This document shows, one piece after another, positions 52,736 through 62,627 of a stretch of 64,000 bases of DNA. The stretch lies in the NCBI GenBank assembly GCA_963783145.1, contig CAWAMM010000011.1, forward strand, positions 417,555 through 481,554, written 5' to 3'. The position numbers were made by a program, and so were the translations under genes. Position 1 is the stretch's first letter. The number at the start of each line of letters is the position of its first letter. Under the pieces are notes generated by a model. It saw only the letters and a program-made list of their open reading frames with translations, ran no database searches and was not told where the DNA came from. This stretch comes from DATGKG01 sp963783145. GTDB lineage: Bacteria; Desulfobacterota; Binatia; Binatales; Binataceae.

Positions 52736-54314
52736 CGGGTTGAACCCTGCCGCGAATCCGATCGGCCATCTTCTCGGCGATCATCACGGTGCTGAGATGG
52801 GTATTGGCGCGCACGATTTCTGGCATCACCGAGCAATCGATCACGCGCAGGCGCTCCAGCCCGAGGACGCGGCATTCAGTATCCACCACCGAGCGCGGAT
52901 TCGACGCCGGCCCCATCCGGCAAGTTCCCGCGCCGTGTTGCGAGTCGTAGCAATTCGCCATCATCCACTGATCCAGCGCGGCGCCCTCAGGCGGCACTTC
53001 CGAAACGCCTTGCGTGATCAGGAGCGGGTTGCCGAAGCCGATGCGCTCGGCGATCGAGGTGATGGCGGATTGCTTCGCGAGTTCCTGCAGACGCCGCATC
53101 CCGTCGCGCATGCGCACAATGTCGCGCTCGTCGCTGAGCATTCGGAAACGCAGTTCAGGATCGATTTCGGGTGAGCGCGAGGTAATCCGCAACACCCCGC
53201 GCGAGAAAGTCTGATACGCCGTCATCCAGATGAAGCCGTAGCCGAGGGTACTCTCGCTGTAGCCGAGTAGGTTCATCGCCAGCAGGAACATGTCGTTGTG
53301 GCCCGCGCCGGCGAGGCCCGAGCTGTAACGCACCGCGCAATTGGTGTGACGCGACTCGATATTGGAGCATCGCGCGGCGGGCTTGAGCGCCATGCTCATC
53401 GCGATCATCGGATGGTCGATGAGATCGCGGCCGACCGGCAGCTCCGCAATCGCGCGGATTCCCAAATCGCGGAGAGTCTCGACGGGGCCGACGCCCGAAC
53501 GCATCAGGATCGCCGGAGAATGAATCGCACCCGCGGATAGAATGATCTCACCGCCCTCGATGCGCTGCCATCCCTCGCGAGTGCGCACCCGAATCGCCAC
53601 CGCGGTGCGCCCGTCGAACTCGACGCTGTCGACCAGCGCGTCGCCGATGATGCGGAGGTTGGCGCGCCCACGCGCAGGTTCGAGGTACGCATCGTTGGTG
53701 GAGACACGCGCATTGTTGCGACGATTCATCGCGTAGGGCGACACTCCGGTGCCCTCGGGCGCGTTGTGATCCGCGCACCATCCGTAGCCCAGCCCGAAGC
53801 ACGCATCACGCAGAGCTTTATCGACGCCGCCCCACTCTTCCTGCGGCGTGCGCATGACCGGAATCGGTCCGCCGCGTCCGTGGTATGGCGCGCTGCCGAA
53901 GTCGAGATCATCTTCCAGCTTGATGAAGTAGGGCAGCACTTCGGCGCCCGCCCAGCCGTCGCATCCTTCGCGCGCCCAGATATCGAAATCGTCGAGCATC
54001 CCGCGAATCGCGATTTGCCCGTTGACCGCGGAGCTGCCACCGACTCCGCGCCCGCGCCAGTAGAGCATGGGCTGCTGGATATCGCTGCGTTGCGCCTTTA
54101 GCGCGCCCCACATGAATTGCTGCAGATTTTCCCCCGCCAGGATGATTCCGGCCGGATTGGCCAGGCGCATCTCCCGCGGCGCCTCAGCCGAGGTGTAGTC
54201 GGGCCCCGCTTCGAGCAGTAGCACGCGGCGCGAGGGGTCCTCGGACAGGCGCGCCGCGAGGACCGCGCCGGCTGATCCCGCGCCCACGATAATGACGTCG
54301 TAGTCGTTTGGCAT
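52725..54314 (-). CDS. GMC family FAD-dependent oxidoreductase
   Basis: 529 residues from ATG 54314. The FAD loop is VIIVGAGSAGAVLAARL at residues 6-22; GMC signatures follow (GRGVGGSSAVNGQI, and LSAGAIHSPAILMRSGVGP). The C-terminal part has HGAGTCRMGP and the active-site segment VRANTHLSTVMIAEKMAD. Members oxidise alcohols or choline-like compounds. The nearest relatives in environmental genomes are annotated as choline or alcohol dehydrogenases, but the substrate is open. Confidence 0.9.
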   Translation of the reverse strand: MPNDYDVIIVGAGSAGAVLAARLSEDPSRRVLLLEAGPDYTSAEAPREMRLANPAGIILAGENLQQFMWGALKAQRSDIQQPMLYWRGRGVGGSSAVNGQIAIRGMLDDFDIWAREGCDGWAGAEVLPYFIKLEDDLDFGSAPYHGRGGPIPVMRTPQEEWGGVDKALRDACFGLGYGWCADHNAPEGTGVSPYAMNRRNNARVSTNDAYLEPARGRANLRIIGDALVDSVEFDGRTAVAIRVRTREGWQRIEGGEIILSAGAIHSPAILMRSGVGPVETLRDLGIRAIAELPVGRDLIDHPMIAMSMALKPAARCSNIESRHTNCAVRYSSGLAGAGHNDMFLLAMNLLGYSESTLGYGFIWMTAYQTFSRGVLRITSRSPEIDPELRFRMLSDERDIVRMRDGMRRLQELAKQSAITSIAERIGFGNPLLITQGVSEVPPEGAALDQWMMANCYDSQHGAGTCRMGPASNPRSVVDTECRVLGLERLRVIDCSVMPEIVRANTHLSTVMIAEKMADRIRGRVQPAKA

Positions 54315-54441
54315 GCTCTTTCGTTTCCCGCATTCGTAATGTTCGCGCAACCTGTGTAGTCCCTTGGTACCATCGCCAAAAAGCGCTCTCTGGTGTTACA
54401 GTTCGGCGCACTCAGGTGACGGAGGGCAGATCGCGCAGTAG

Positions 54442-57400
54442 ATGAGCGATTCGCGAAAAACCGCCATGGAGCGCGCGAGCGCATTCGGCCACGGCGTCGT
54501 GCGGTTCGTCCGCTCACGGCGCGCGCGCCGAATCGGCGAATGGGTGCTCGGCATCATTCTGTTTCTCGGCCTCGCGACCTACATCGCGGTGCCGATGGTC
54601 CTGCACAGCATTCTGGTCGGGACAGTTGCCAAGCAATTAAAGCGTCCGGTCACCGTCGGCAAGATCGGTTTCAATCTCTACCTGCTGCGGTTGGATATCG
54701 ATCAGTTGCACATCGGCGAACCCGCTGGCGCGGATCCGTTTGTCGATATCGGCCATATCCGAGTGAGGGTCGGCTGGAGCTCGCTGTTCAGGTTGGCGCC
54801 GGTGGTCAGGGAAGTTTCGATCACCAAACCCTCGATTCACATCATTCGCGAGGCCGAGCAGCGCTTCAATTTTTCCGACTTGCTCGAGTCGCCGAATCCG
54901 CCTCCCCCTCCGCCGAAAGAAAAGCCGCCCGGCAAACCACAGCGTTTCGCGGTCTCCAACATCCGGCTCACTGACGGCGACATTCGCTTCGATGATCAGG
55001 TGCTCTCCCAGCAGCATCACATCGAGCATATCCAGCTCGGCATTCCGTTCATCGCGGACCTGCCTGCCGATGTCGATATTTATGTCCAGCCGCTGCTCGA
55101 GATGATCATCGACGGCAGCCCGATGCACATCGTGGGGCGCGCGCGGCCGTTCGCGAATCCGCCGGAGTCGGTGGTCGATTTGCGGCTGCATAAGCTCGAA
55201 CTTCAACGCTACGTCGCATACGCGCCGAAGCGGATCGCGATCAAGGTCCCATCGGGCACGCTGTCATCGGACCTGCAGGTCCATTTCGTACAGGCGGGTG
55301 CATCAAGCGCGCAGCCAAAGATCACGGTGAGCGGCGCGGTCTCCCTCGATCAGCTCGCGGTGCAGGACGGCGGCGGCGCTCCGCTCGTGGAGGTGGGCCA
55401 CGCCGAGGTCAGGCTCGCGCACGTCGAGCCGCTCGAAAGCGTAATCGCGCTGGAGAAGATCTGGATCGACAAGCTGGTCGCGCACGCCACGCTCAACAGC
55501 GACGGCACGACTAATTTCACCTCGGTGATGGGGAGCGCACCGACACCGGCTACTGCGCCCAGTGCCGAGCCGAGCGCCGCTCCATCGCCGATCGCGCCGT
55601 TGACCCAAAGCGCCGAGGCGCCGGCCGCGAAAAGCGCGCTCGATCTATCACTTACATCGTTTCAGATGCTGAACAGCGCGGTCCAGCTCACCGATAATCG
55701 CAACCCGACGCCAAACCATCTGTCGCTCGAGGAAATTCAAATCGGGGTGCAGAATTTTCGCACCATCGGCCAAACGCCCGCGACCTTCGACACCGGAATG
55801 AAGCTCGGTAGCGGCGGCACCATCACCACCAAGGGCACCGTCGATTTGTCGCAGTCAGAGGCCCGGACCGAACTCGCGATCGATCAGATCGATTTGCCGG
55901 GACTGCAGGGATTCGCGCAGCCGACCTTCGCGGGAAATATCGCGAGCGGAAAACTCAATGTGCACGCGAAGCTGATGGCGCACTTTGCCAACGGCCCGTT
56001 CAATGTTCACGTCGAGCCGGCCAACATTACCATCGACAACCTGAAGGTGGATGACCCGAAGCACGAGACTCCGATTCAATGGAAAACCTTCGGCATCGCG
56101 ATCGCGCAAGTTGACCTCGCGTCACATCAGGCGGTCGTCAGCGACGTGCACTCGGACGGGATCAACTTATTCGTGCGGCGCGGACCGGGCGGCGAACTGA
56201 GTCTCCAATCCCTCATCCGAAGCGCCCCGCCACCGACGCCTGAAGAACGTCGCGCGGCCCGCGCCGCCGCCAAGGCTGCCAAGCCCGCAAAATCCGTCAA
56301 ATCCACCAAGGCCGCGAAATCTCCCGCGCCCAAAGAGCCAGTGGGTCCGACCTGGAAATACAAAGTTGCGTCGATCGGGTTGGAGAACACCTCCGCGCGC
56401 GTCGAGGACCAAAGCACCCCGCGTCCCGCCAAATTGGCAGTGGCGCCGCTCAACATCCATTTGAAAAATGTGACCGAAGATCTCGCGAAGGCGATCGGGC
56501 TCGATATCACCGGCACCCTCAACAAGAAAGGCTCCTTCGACGTCAAGGGCGACCTCGCGCCGATTCCGCTCAAGGCCGACCTGCACGTCATCACCGACCA
56601 TCTGAATCTTGCGCCGCTGGATCCATACGTCGCGAGCAAGCTCAATGCGACGATCACCAGCGCCGCGCTGACGATGAAGGGAGCGCTGGGGCTGGACAGC
56701 TCGCACAAGGATTTCCGGGTCAGCTACAAGGGCGATGTCGGGCTCGGCAAGGTGATGGTGCTCGACAAGCTGACCCGCGACCCGTTCGTGCAATGGACGA
56801 CGTTGAACGTGACGCGCATCAACGTGAAGTCGGGCGAGGGCGCGCCCTATGCGCATATCGGCGCGATCGCGCTGGACGATTTCTATGCGCGCATCATCCT
56901 GCGCAAGAACGGCACCATGAACCTCAAGGACGTGCTCGCAACCGAGAAGGCGCCGCCGACCTCGCTCACGCGCGGTGAGCAGCCTCCAGGCGCGGTGGTG
57001 CCCACACCTGTTCCGAGCGAGCCGGTAACCCAGGGCGCGGTGACCACAGCGCCGGCGCCGAGCGCGCAGGGGCCGAGCGCCAACATCGAAGTCGGCAAAA
57101 TTACCCTCGGGCATGGTCACGTCAACTATTCGGACTATTTCATTCAGCCGAACTACTCGGCCGACCTGACCGATATCATGGGGAACATCGGCAAGTTCGG
57201 CACCGAGACGACCGAGCCCGCCGAGGTGACGATCGACGGCAAGGTCAACGGCAGCTCCCCGCTCACCATCAGTGGATCGCTGAACCCGCTGGCGCCCAAG
57301 GCCTCGCTCGATATCACGGCCAAGGCCGAAGGCGTGGAACTGACCGGCTTGACGCCCTACTCGAACACCTACGCCGGCTATCCGATCATCAAAGGAACGC

Positions 57401-58269
57401 TCACGGTAAATGTTCACTACATTTTGAAGGATGAGCAGTTGACCGCGGAAAACCACATCCTGCTCGATCAGCTAACCTTCGGCGATCCGCTCCCGGGCGC
57501 CAAAGCCAGCAAAATACCGCTGCGCCTCGCGATCGCGCTGCTGAAGGATTCCAGCGGCAAGATCGATTTGAGCATCCCGGTCTCGGGGTCGCTGAGCGAT
57601 CCAAAATTCAGCGTCATGGATGTAGTCCTGGGCGCGCTGAAGACCATCATCATCAAGGCCGCGACTGCGCCATTCAATCTGCTCGCCTCCGCGATTCCCA
57701 ACTTCCACGGCAGCCAGCAGCAGCTTTCCTATGTCGAGTTCGCGCCCGGCACCGCGACGCTGACGCCCGACGCGAAAAAATCGCTGGAGACGCTGGCCGC
57801 CGCGCTGCAAGCCCGGCCATCGCTGCAACTCAGCATCGAGGGACGCGTCGATCCGGCATTCGATCACGACGGCCTGCGCGAGGCGATCCTGCTCGATCGG
57901 ATGAAGGCGGAGAAGGTCAAGCGCGAGGGCGGCAATGCCGGCGACCTCGACAAGGTGGAGCTGACACCGGCCGAGAGCGAGAAGTATTTGACGCGCGTTT
58001 ACAAGGCCGCGAAGTTTGACAAGCCGAAAGATTTCATGGGGCTCGACAAATCGCTTCCGCCCGACCAAATGAAAAAGCTCCTGCTCGCCAACATCCAGGT
58101 GACGGACGCGGAACTGAAACAACTGGCCGACCGCCGCGCCGCGGTGGTGCGTCAATTCATGAGCGACAAGGTCGCGCCCGGCAGGTTGTTCCTGGTGGCC
58201 TCGAAGCTCACCCCCGAGGGCATCGCGGACAAGGGCAAGACCACCCGTGTCGATTTGTCGTTCGATTAG
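54442..58269 (+). CDS. Large DUF748 (AsmA-like) envelope protein
   Basis: 1,275 residues. One N-terminal transmembrane helix (about 33-60) anchors a long beta-rich periplasmic body with repeated DUF748 blocks (RPVTVGKIGFNLYLLRLDI, KPSIHIIREAEQRFNFSDLL, then several copies of xxLDLSLTSF/xLDITAKAEGV-like strands). Pro/Ala/Lys-rich linkers lie near residues 148-168, 365-390 and 590-635. The C-terminal 170 residues resemble an OmpA-like domain (YVEFAPGTATLTPDAKKSLETLAAAL, SIEGRVDP). AsmA/YhdP proteins help move or place lipids between membranes; that role is inferred from the family. Confidence 0.85.
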   Translation: MSDSRKTAMERASAFGHGVVRFVRSRRARRIGEWVLGIILFLGLATYIAVPMVLHSILVGTVAKQLKRPVTVGKIGFNLYLLRLDIDQLHIGEPAGADPFVDIGHIRVRVGWSSLFRLAPVVREVSITKPSIHIIREAEQRFNFSDLLESPNPPPPPPKEKPPGKPQRFAVSNIRLTDGDIRFDDQVLSQQHHIEHIQLGIPFIADLPADVDIYVQPLLEMIIDGSPMHIVGRARPFANPPESVVDLRLHKLELQRYVAYAPKRIAIKVPSGTLSSDLQVHFVQAGASSAQPKITVSGAVSLDQLAVQDGGGAPLVEVGHAEVRLAHVEPLESVIALEKIWIDKLVAHATLNSDGTTNFTSVMGSAPTPATAPSAEPSAAPSPIAPLTQSAEAPAAKSALDLSLTSFQMLNSAVQLTDNRNPTPNHLSLEEIQIGVQNFRTIGQTPATFDTGMKLGSGGTITTKGTVDLSQSEARTELAIDQIDLPGLQGFAQPTFAGNIASGKLNVHAKLMAHFANGPFNVHVEPANITIDNLKVDDPKHETPIQWKTFGIAIAQVDLASHQAVVSDVHSDGINLFVRRGPGGELSLQSLIRSAPPPTPEERRAARAAAKAAKPAKSVKSTKAAKSPAPKEPVGPTWKYKVASIGLENTSARVEDQSTPRPAKLAVAPLNIHLKNVTEDLAKAIGLDITGTLNKKGSFDVKGDLAPIPLKADLHVITDHLNLAPLDPYVASKLNATITSAALTMKGALGLDSSHKDFRVSYKGDVGLGKVMVLDKLTRDPFVQWTTLNVTRINVKSGEGAPYAHIGAIALDDFYARIILRKNGTMNLKDVLATEKAPPTSLTRGEQPPGAVVPTPVPSEPVTQGAVTTAPAPSAQGPSANIEVGKITLGHGHVNYSDYFIQPNYSADLTDIMGNIGKFGTETTEPAEVTIDGKVNGSSPLTISGSLNPLAPKASLDITAKAEGVELTGLTPYSNTYAGYPIIKGTLTVNVHYILKDEQLTAENHILLDQLTFGDPLPGAKASKIPLRLAIALLKDSSGKIDLSIPVSGSLSDPKFSVMDVVLGALKTIIIKAATAPFNLLASAIPNFHGSQQQLSYVEFAPGTATLTPDAKKSLETLAAALQARPSLQLSIEGRVDPAFDHDGLREAILLDRMKAEKVKREGGNAGDLDKVELTPAESEKYLTRVYKAAKFDKPKDFMGLDKSLPPDQMKKLLLANIQVTDAELKQLADRRAAVVRQFMSDKVAPGRLFLVASKLTPEGIADKGKTTRVDLSFD

Positions 58270-58275
58270 TGCGCG

Positions 58276-59601
58276 TCACTTCGCGCCGGCATAGGAGATC
58301 CGCCACATGGTTCCGTTCCCGTCCTCGGTCACCAGCAGCGATCCATCATGCGCGACCGCGACGCCGACCGGCCGGCCCCATACATCGCCGTCCGCGTTGA
58401 CGAAGCCGGTCATGAAATCCTCGTACTCGCCGGTCGGCTTGCCGTCGCGCATGATCACGCGGATAACTTTGCAGCCGGTGCGGCGCGAGCGATTCCAGGA
58501 GCCATGCTCGGCGGCGAAACCGTCGCCGCGATATTCCGCGGGAAACTGATTGCCCTCGTAAAAGGTCATCTCCAGCGACGCCGAATGCGCCTGGAGCAGA
58601 ACATCGGGAACGATCACCTTGCCGGCGAGCTCCGGATGCTCTCCCTTGTGCCGTGGGTCCTCATGGTTGCCGAGGTAGTACCAGGGCCATCCATAGAAGC
58701 CGCCGTCCTGCACATGGGTGATGTAATCGGGGGGCAGATTATCGCCCAACCCATCGCGCTCGTTGGTCGAGCAGTATAGATCACCGTTGGTAGGATTTAT
58801 CGCCATTCCGACGCAGTTGCGCAGGCCGCTGGCGTAGATGCGAAAGCCGGTTCCGTCGGGATTGAATTGGAGCACGTCCGCGCGATGCTCTTCCGATCTG
58901 AGGAGACCCGCCACGCCGTCAGCATCGTTCGAATGGGACCCGACCGAGACGAACATCTTCGATCCATCGGGGGAGAAAACCACGTCGCGGGTCCAATGAC
59001 CTTCGCCCAACAGATGACCGCCCGCCGGGATGCTGGGAACAATCGTTTCGGCGGGTCCGCGCGCGTGCAGATCGCCCGCCTGATAAAGAAATCGCACGAC
59101 CGAGCCGGTGTTGCCGACATAGACATATTTGGGATTCGGGCCGGGCGGCCAGAATGCGATTCCGAACGGCTTGTTGAGCCCGGAGGCGAAAATCTCGGAG
59201 CGCTCCGGCTTGCTGGCGCCATCGGCCGCGCGCATGACGCGGATTCGATTCGAACTGCTCTCGGCGATAAAGATGTCGCCGTTCGGTGCAACGCGGACCA
59301 GCCGCGGCTCCGCGAGGTCGGAGGCGAACAACTCGACTTTGAAGCCGGGCGGAACCTTCAGCGTCGCGCCTGCGGGTGGCGCAACGATGCGAGGCCAGTT
59401 GCCGCTCGACGCGGTGGCGTACGGCGGCGGAAGATCCGCGACGGTGATTTTTCTGCGGACGCCGGGCGCATCGGTCGTCCAATCGCCGAACGCGTCCTTG
59501 CCGGTGCGAACGGTTTGATCCGCGGCATCGGCAGACACAGGCGCACAAACAGCGAAGGTCGCGAGCAGCGTGAACGCGACAGCGAGTGGTTTAATCTTCA
59601 T
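58276..59601 (-). CDS. Exported PQQ-dependent sugar dehydrogenase-like protein (sorbosone dehydrogenase family)
   Basis: 441 residues with a signal peptide (MKIKPLAVAFTLLATFAVCAPVSADAA, shown in part). Six-bladed propeller motifs: PPGFKVELFASDLAEPRLVRVAPNGDIFIAESSSNRI (in parts), GNTGSVVRFLY, VFSPDGSKMFVSVGS, NPTNGDLYCSTNERD, and GDGFAAEHGSWNR. This is the GDH/sorbosone dehydrogenase group that oxidises sugars in the periplasm with PQQ. PQQ synthesis genes are not in the window. It converges tail to tail on the DUF748 gene, with 6 bases between stops. Confidence 0.86.
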   Translation of the reverse strand: MKIKPLAVAFTLLATFAVCAPVSADAADQTVRTGKDAFGDWTTDAPGVRRKITVADLPPPYATASSGNWPRIVAPPAGATLKVPPGFKVELFASDLAEPRLVRVAPNGDIFIAESSSNRIRVMRAADGASKPERSEIFASGLNKPFGIAFWPPGPNPKYVYVGNTGSVVRFLYQAGDLHARGPAETIVPSIPAGGHLLGEGHWTRDVVFSPDGSKMFVSVGSHSNDADGVAGLLRSEEHRADVLQFNPDGTGFRIYASGLRNCVGMAINPTNGDLYCSTNERDGLGDNLPPDYITHVQDGGFYGWPWYYLGNHEDPRHKGEHPELAGKVIVPDVLLQAHSASLEMTFYEGNQFPAEYRGDGFAAEHGSWNRSRRTGCKVIRVIMRDGKPTGEYEDFMTGFVNADGDVWGRPVGVAVAHDGSLLVTEDGNGTMWRISYAGAK

Positions 59602-59691
59602 AAGCGGTTGGCATCGATTCTCAGGTTACGGCTTAGAGGGTATGATCGTTAGTCCGCCATTGGGAGCGGGCAGTGCAGCAGCGCATCGATC

Positions 59692-59715
59692 GAAAATTAC
59701 CAAACGAAGCCAAAT
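59692..59715 (+). repeat. Direct repeat, left copy (before the sulfatase)
   Basis: Matches 61384-61407 at 21 or 22 of 24 positions; the 14 bases AAACGAAGCCAAAT are identical. It lies 50 bases upstream of the sulfatase ATG. Confidence 0.5.
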
Positions 59716-59767
59716 CATCCAATGTTTCAGGGCTGCTTCGTAAAAGTTTCGCCATCGTAGAGGCCCC

Positions 59768-61345
59768 ATGGGACGCAAGATTCTCTTCATCACCACCGAT
59801 CAGCAACGCTACGACGCGCTGGGCTGCAACGGCGGCAAAATCGCGAAGACTCCGGTCATCGATGCGCTTGCGGCTAGCGGCATCAATTTCAAGCGCGCGC
59901 ATAACCAAAACGTAGTATGCACTCCCGCGCGTTCCACCATGATGACCGGGCAACATGTTCGCAGCCATGGCGTGGTTGCGAATGGAATTCCACTGCCGGT
60001 GGATGCCCCGAGCATCGCGGCCTACCTTCACGAGCAGGCCGGATATCGCACCGCGCTGTTGGGCAAGGCCCACTTCGAGCCGATGTTCGACATGGGGCAT
60101 AACTACTTCGAAAATCGGATGGCGCGCGAAGGTTCGACCGGACCCTATCGGGGGTTCGAGCGGATGGAGCTTTCGATGCATGGGCTGATGGGCGACTGGC
60201 ACTATCCGCGCTGGTTTAGGCAAAACTTTCCGGGCGAGGTCGGGGGCTTCGTTGCGATGCTCGACGCGAGCGGCGGCGGCGAGACCGGCGCGCCGGAGCT
60301 GAAATACAATCCGGTGCCGCGCGAGCATTATCACACCGACTGGGTCGCGGATCGCACCATCGCGTTTCTCGATTCGCTCGCGGCCGACCAGGATTGGTTC
60401 GTGTGGATGAGCTTTCCCGACCCGCATCATCCATGGGACCCGCCTGCCGCCGAGACGCGCCGCATCAAGTGGCGCGACCTCGAGCTGCCGCCGGGTCATC
60501 CGGGCTCGCGCGAGAAGATCGAAAAGATCCTCGCGCAGAAACCGCGTCATTGGCTCGATTGGTACCAGGGTCGCTTCCGTAACAATGAGGGCGGTCCCGC
60601 CGCATTCGTTCCATGTCAATTGACGCACGATCAGATTCGCGAAATCAGCGCGATGATCCACGTCGAGAACGAGCTCATCGATGAGGCCTGCGGCCGCGTG
60701 CTGAAGCGTATCGCGGAGCGCGGATGGGACGCCGACACCGATGTGATTTTCACCACCGATCATGGTGAGTTGCAGGGCGACTTCGGCCTCATCTACAAGG
60801 GCCCCTATCATGTCGACGCGCTGATGCGAGTGCCGCTGATCTGGCGTCCTGCGCCGTCGACGAAAACTCCCTCGGCGGAAATCGCCGAACCGGTCGGGCA
60901 TCTCGACCTCGCGCCGACGTTTTGTGAGATCGCCGGCGTGCCGGTTCCTGACTGGGTACAGGGCAAGCCGTTGCCGATCGCCTCAGGCTCGGGCCGCGAG
61001 CGCGTCATCACCGAATGGGATAGTCAGTTCGCGCAAATCGGAATGCATCTGCGGACGATTTATCGCGACGGCTGGGTTTGCACGATGTATGAAAAAACTA
61101 CTCGCGATTTTGGCTTCGACATGACCGCGCTGCTAAGTGCGACCTCGAACGCCGCACATCTTCCCGATATTCGGTATGAGGGGACCGAGGGCGAACTCTA
61201 CAAACTCGACGAGGACCCGCTGCAGTGGCGCAATCTGTGGGATGACGCGGGATACGCGAAAATCAAATCTGACCTCCGCGCGGATCTGCGCGACAACTTG
61301 CCACCCGCGCGCAATCCACGATTGATGGTCGAATCGCCGGTTTGA
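59768..61345 (+). CDS. Sulfatase family hydrolase
   Basis: 525 residues. Metal ligands in FITTDQQRYDALG (D11), and the formylglycine motif at C51-T-P-A-R55 followed by STMMTG, i.e. a Cys-type sulfatase that needs FGE or an anaerobic sulfatase-maturating enzyme (not seen here). Other conserved parts are GKAHFEP, DPHHPWDPP and TTDHGELQGDFGLIYKGP. No signal peptide. It hydrolyses an organic sulfate or phosphonate-like ester; substrate unknown. It stands alone, bracketed by direct repeats. Confidence 0.9.
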   Translation: MGRKILFITTDQQRYDALGCNGGKIAKTPVIDALAASGINFKRAHNQNVVCTPARSTMMTGQHVRSHGVVANGIPLPVDAPSIAAYLHEQAGYRTALLGKAHFEPMFDMGHNYFENRMAREGSTGPYRGFERMELSMHGLMGDWHYPRWFRQNFPGEVGGFVAMLDASGGGETGAPELKYNPVPREHYHTDWVADRTIAFLDSLAADQDWFVWMSFPDPHHPWDPPAAETRRIKWRDLELPPGHPGSREKIEKILAQKPRHWLDWYQGRFRNNEGGPAAFVPCQLTHDQIREISAMIHVENELIDEACGRVLKRIAERGWDADTDVIFTTDHGELQGDFGLIYKGPYHVDALMRVPLIWRPAPSTKTPSAEIAEPVGHLDLAPTFCEIAGVPVPDWVQGKPLPIASGSGRERVITEWDSQFAQIGMHLRTIYRDGWVCTMYEKTTRDFGFDMTALLSATSNAAHLPDIRYEGTEGELYKLDEDPLQWRNLWDDAGYAKIKSDLRADLRDNLPPARNPRLMVESPV

Positions 61346-61383
61346 GATCTCAAGAGCGCAAAACAAACCCACTCGCGAAAACG

Positions 61384-61407
61384 GAAAAATACTAAACGAA
61401 GCCAAAT
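61384..61407 (+). repeat. Direct repeat, right copy (after the sulfatase)
   Basis: See the left copy at 59692-59715. Here it lies 38 bases after the sulfatase stop. Confidence 0.5.
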
Positions 61408-61458
61408 AACCTCGCAACCACGAGTGTTTTCGCTAAATCTTCGCCAACGATCCAGGCC

Positions 61459-62619
61459 TCAGATGACCTTGCGGAAGGCCATCGCGGGCGAGATCCGCAG
61501 TGCCTCGAGGATGGGCACCAACCCGCTGACAAGGGTGACCGCGACCGCCACGACTACCGCGTTGAGGGCTTGATAGGGCGTCACCCACAACGCGCCATTG
61601 CCGCCCAGCGCCGCGCCAAGGGTGATTCCGCTATGAAATTTCCACAGCGCGATGCCTGCGCCCAGGAGTCCGCCCACCGCGCCGATCCATCCACACTCGG
61701 CGAACAGCAGAAATGACACGACGCCGCGGCTGAAGCCGAGCGAACGCATCACCGCGACCTCGCTGATGCGCTCGCGCACCATCATGGCAGTCGAGTTGGC
61801 GGCGATCAGCAAAACAGTCAGCACCACCACTGCGCAGAGCGCGAGCACAATTCCGCGGATGTTCCCGACCGCCGAAAGCCCCGATGCGATCGCATCACTC
61901 TCGGTGAGCGTCCGGGTTTCATAGTCCGAGTTCGCGAAATGCTCGTCGATGTTTTTCGCGACCGGGTGCAAATCGGCAACGCTGTTCACCCGCACGATGA
62001 TGTTCCATGCGATGTCCTCATCGGGCTCCCCGGCGGCCTTGCGGGCCTCCATCAGGTAGTCGCGCCGGAACAGGAACGTGTTCGGATAGCGCTCGCTATC
62101 GATGGTGTTGGTGATGATGAAGTCCATCTGCATGTGCCCGGTGTCGGTGCCGCGCAAGGTGATGTGATCGCCAAGCTTCCAGCCCATTTTCTTCATCAGC
62201 ACGCTGCCGACGGTCGCCGCGCGCCGTTCTCGCGCGGTCCGCAGTTGATTTTCCCGACTCAACTGGTAGTCAGGAAACACGTCGCCGATTTCGGGTCCGG
62301 CGCCGAATCCGAGGATGGTGTTGCTGACATCGCGCCAGGTCGAAAACCATCCGGTGATCCCGACGCAGGCGGCGACCCCGGGCATCTTGTCGATTTGATC
62401 GCAGTAACGCGCGGGCAGATCTTCCCAAGGCGCGGTCTTATTGACCACGAACAGACGCAGCGTTCCCGATGCATCCTTCACTACGCGATCCATCGAGGCC
62501 GGCACCGACACCAGCACGGTGTAGATGAAGGCCGCTAGCGCGATGGTCAATGTCGTCAGGATGGTGCGCCTCAAGTTGCGGCGCATATTGCGTTCGATCA
62601 GCTTGATCCAATTGAACAT
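61459..62619 (-). CDS. FtsX/MacB-type ABC transporter permease
   Basis: 386 residues from ATG 62619. N-terminal helix after WIKLIERNMRRNLRRTILT, a periplasmic MacB-like domain of about 200 residues (DQIDKMPGVAACVGI, MKKMGWKLGDHITLRG), and three C-terminal helices with the FtsX motif VRERISEVAVMRSLGFS. It forms a pair with the permease just upstream, separated by 8 bases. Substrate cannot be told. Confidence 0.87.
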   Translation of the reverse strand: MFNWIKLIERNMRRNLRRTILTTLTIALAAFIYTVLVSVPASMDRVVKDASGTLRLFVVNKTAPWEDLPARYCDQIDKMPGVAACVGITGWFSTWRDVSNTILGFGAGPEIGDVFPDYQLSRENQLRTARERRAATVGSVLMKKMGWKLGDHITLRGTDTGHMQMDFIITNTIDSERYPNTFLFRRDYLMEARKAAGEPDEDIAWNIIVRVNSVADLHPVAKNIDEHFANSDYETRTLTESDAIASGLSAVGNIRGIVLALCAVVVLTVLLIAANSTAMMVRERISEVAVMRSLGFSRGVVSFLLFAECGWIGAVGGLLGAGIALWKFHSGITLGAALGGNGALWVTPYQALNAVVVAVAVTLVSGLVPILEALRISPAMAFRKVI

Positions 62620-62627
62620 GATTCGCC

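Noticed and set aside
56167..57456. A 429-codon open frame opposite the DUF748 gene
   Set aside because: Antisense shadow without recognisable sequence or start site.
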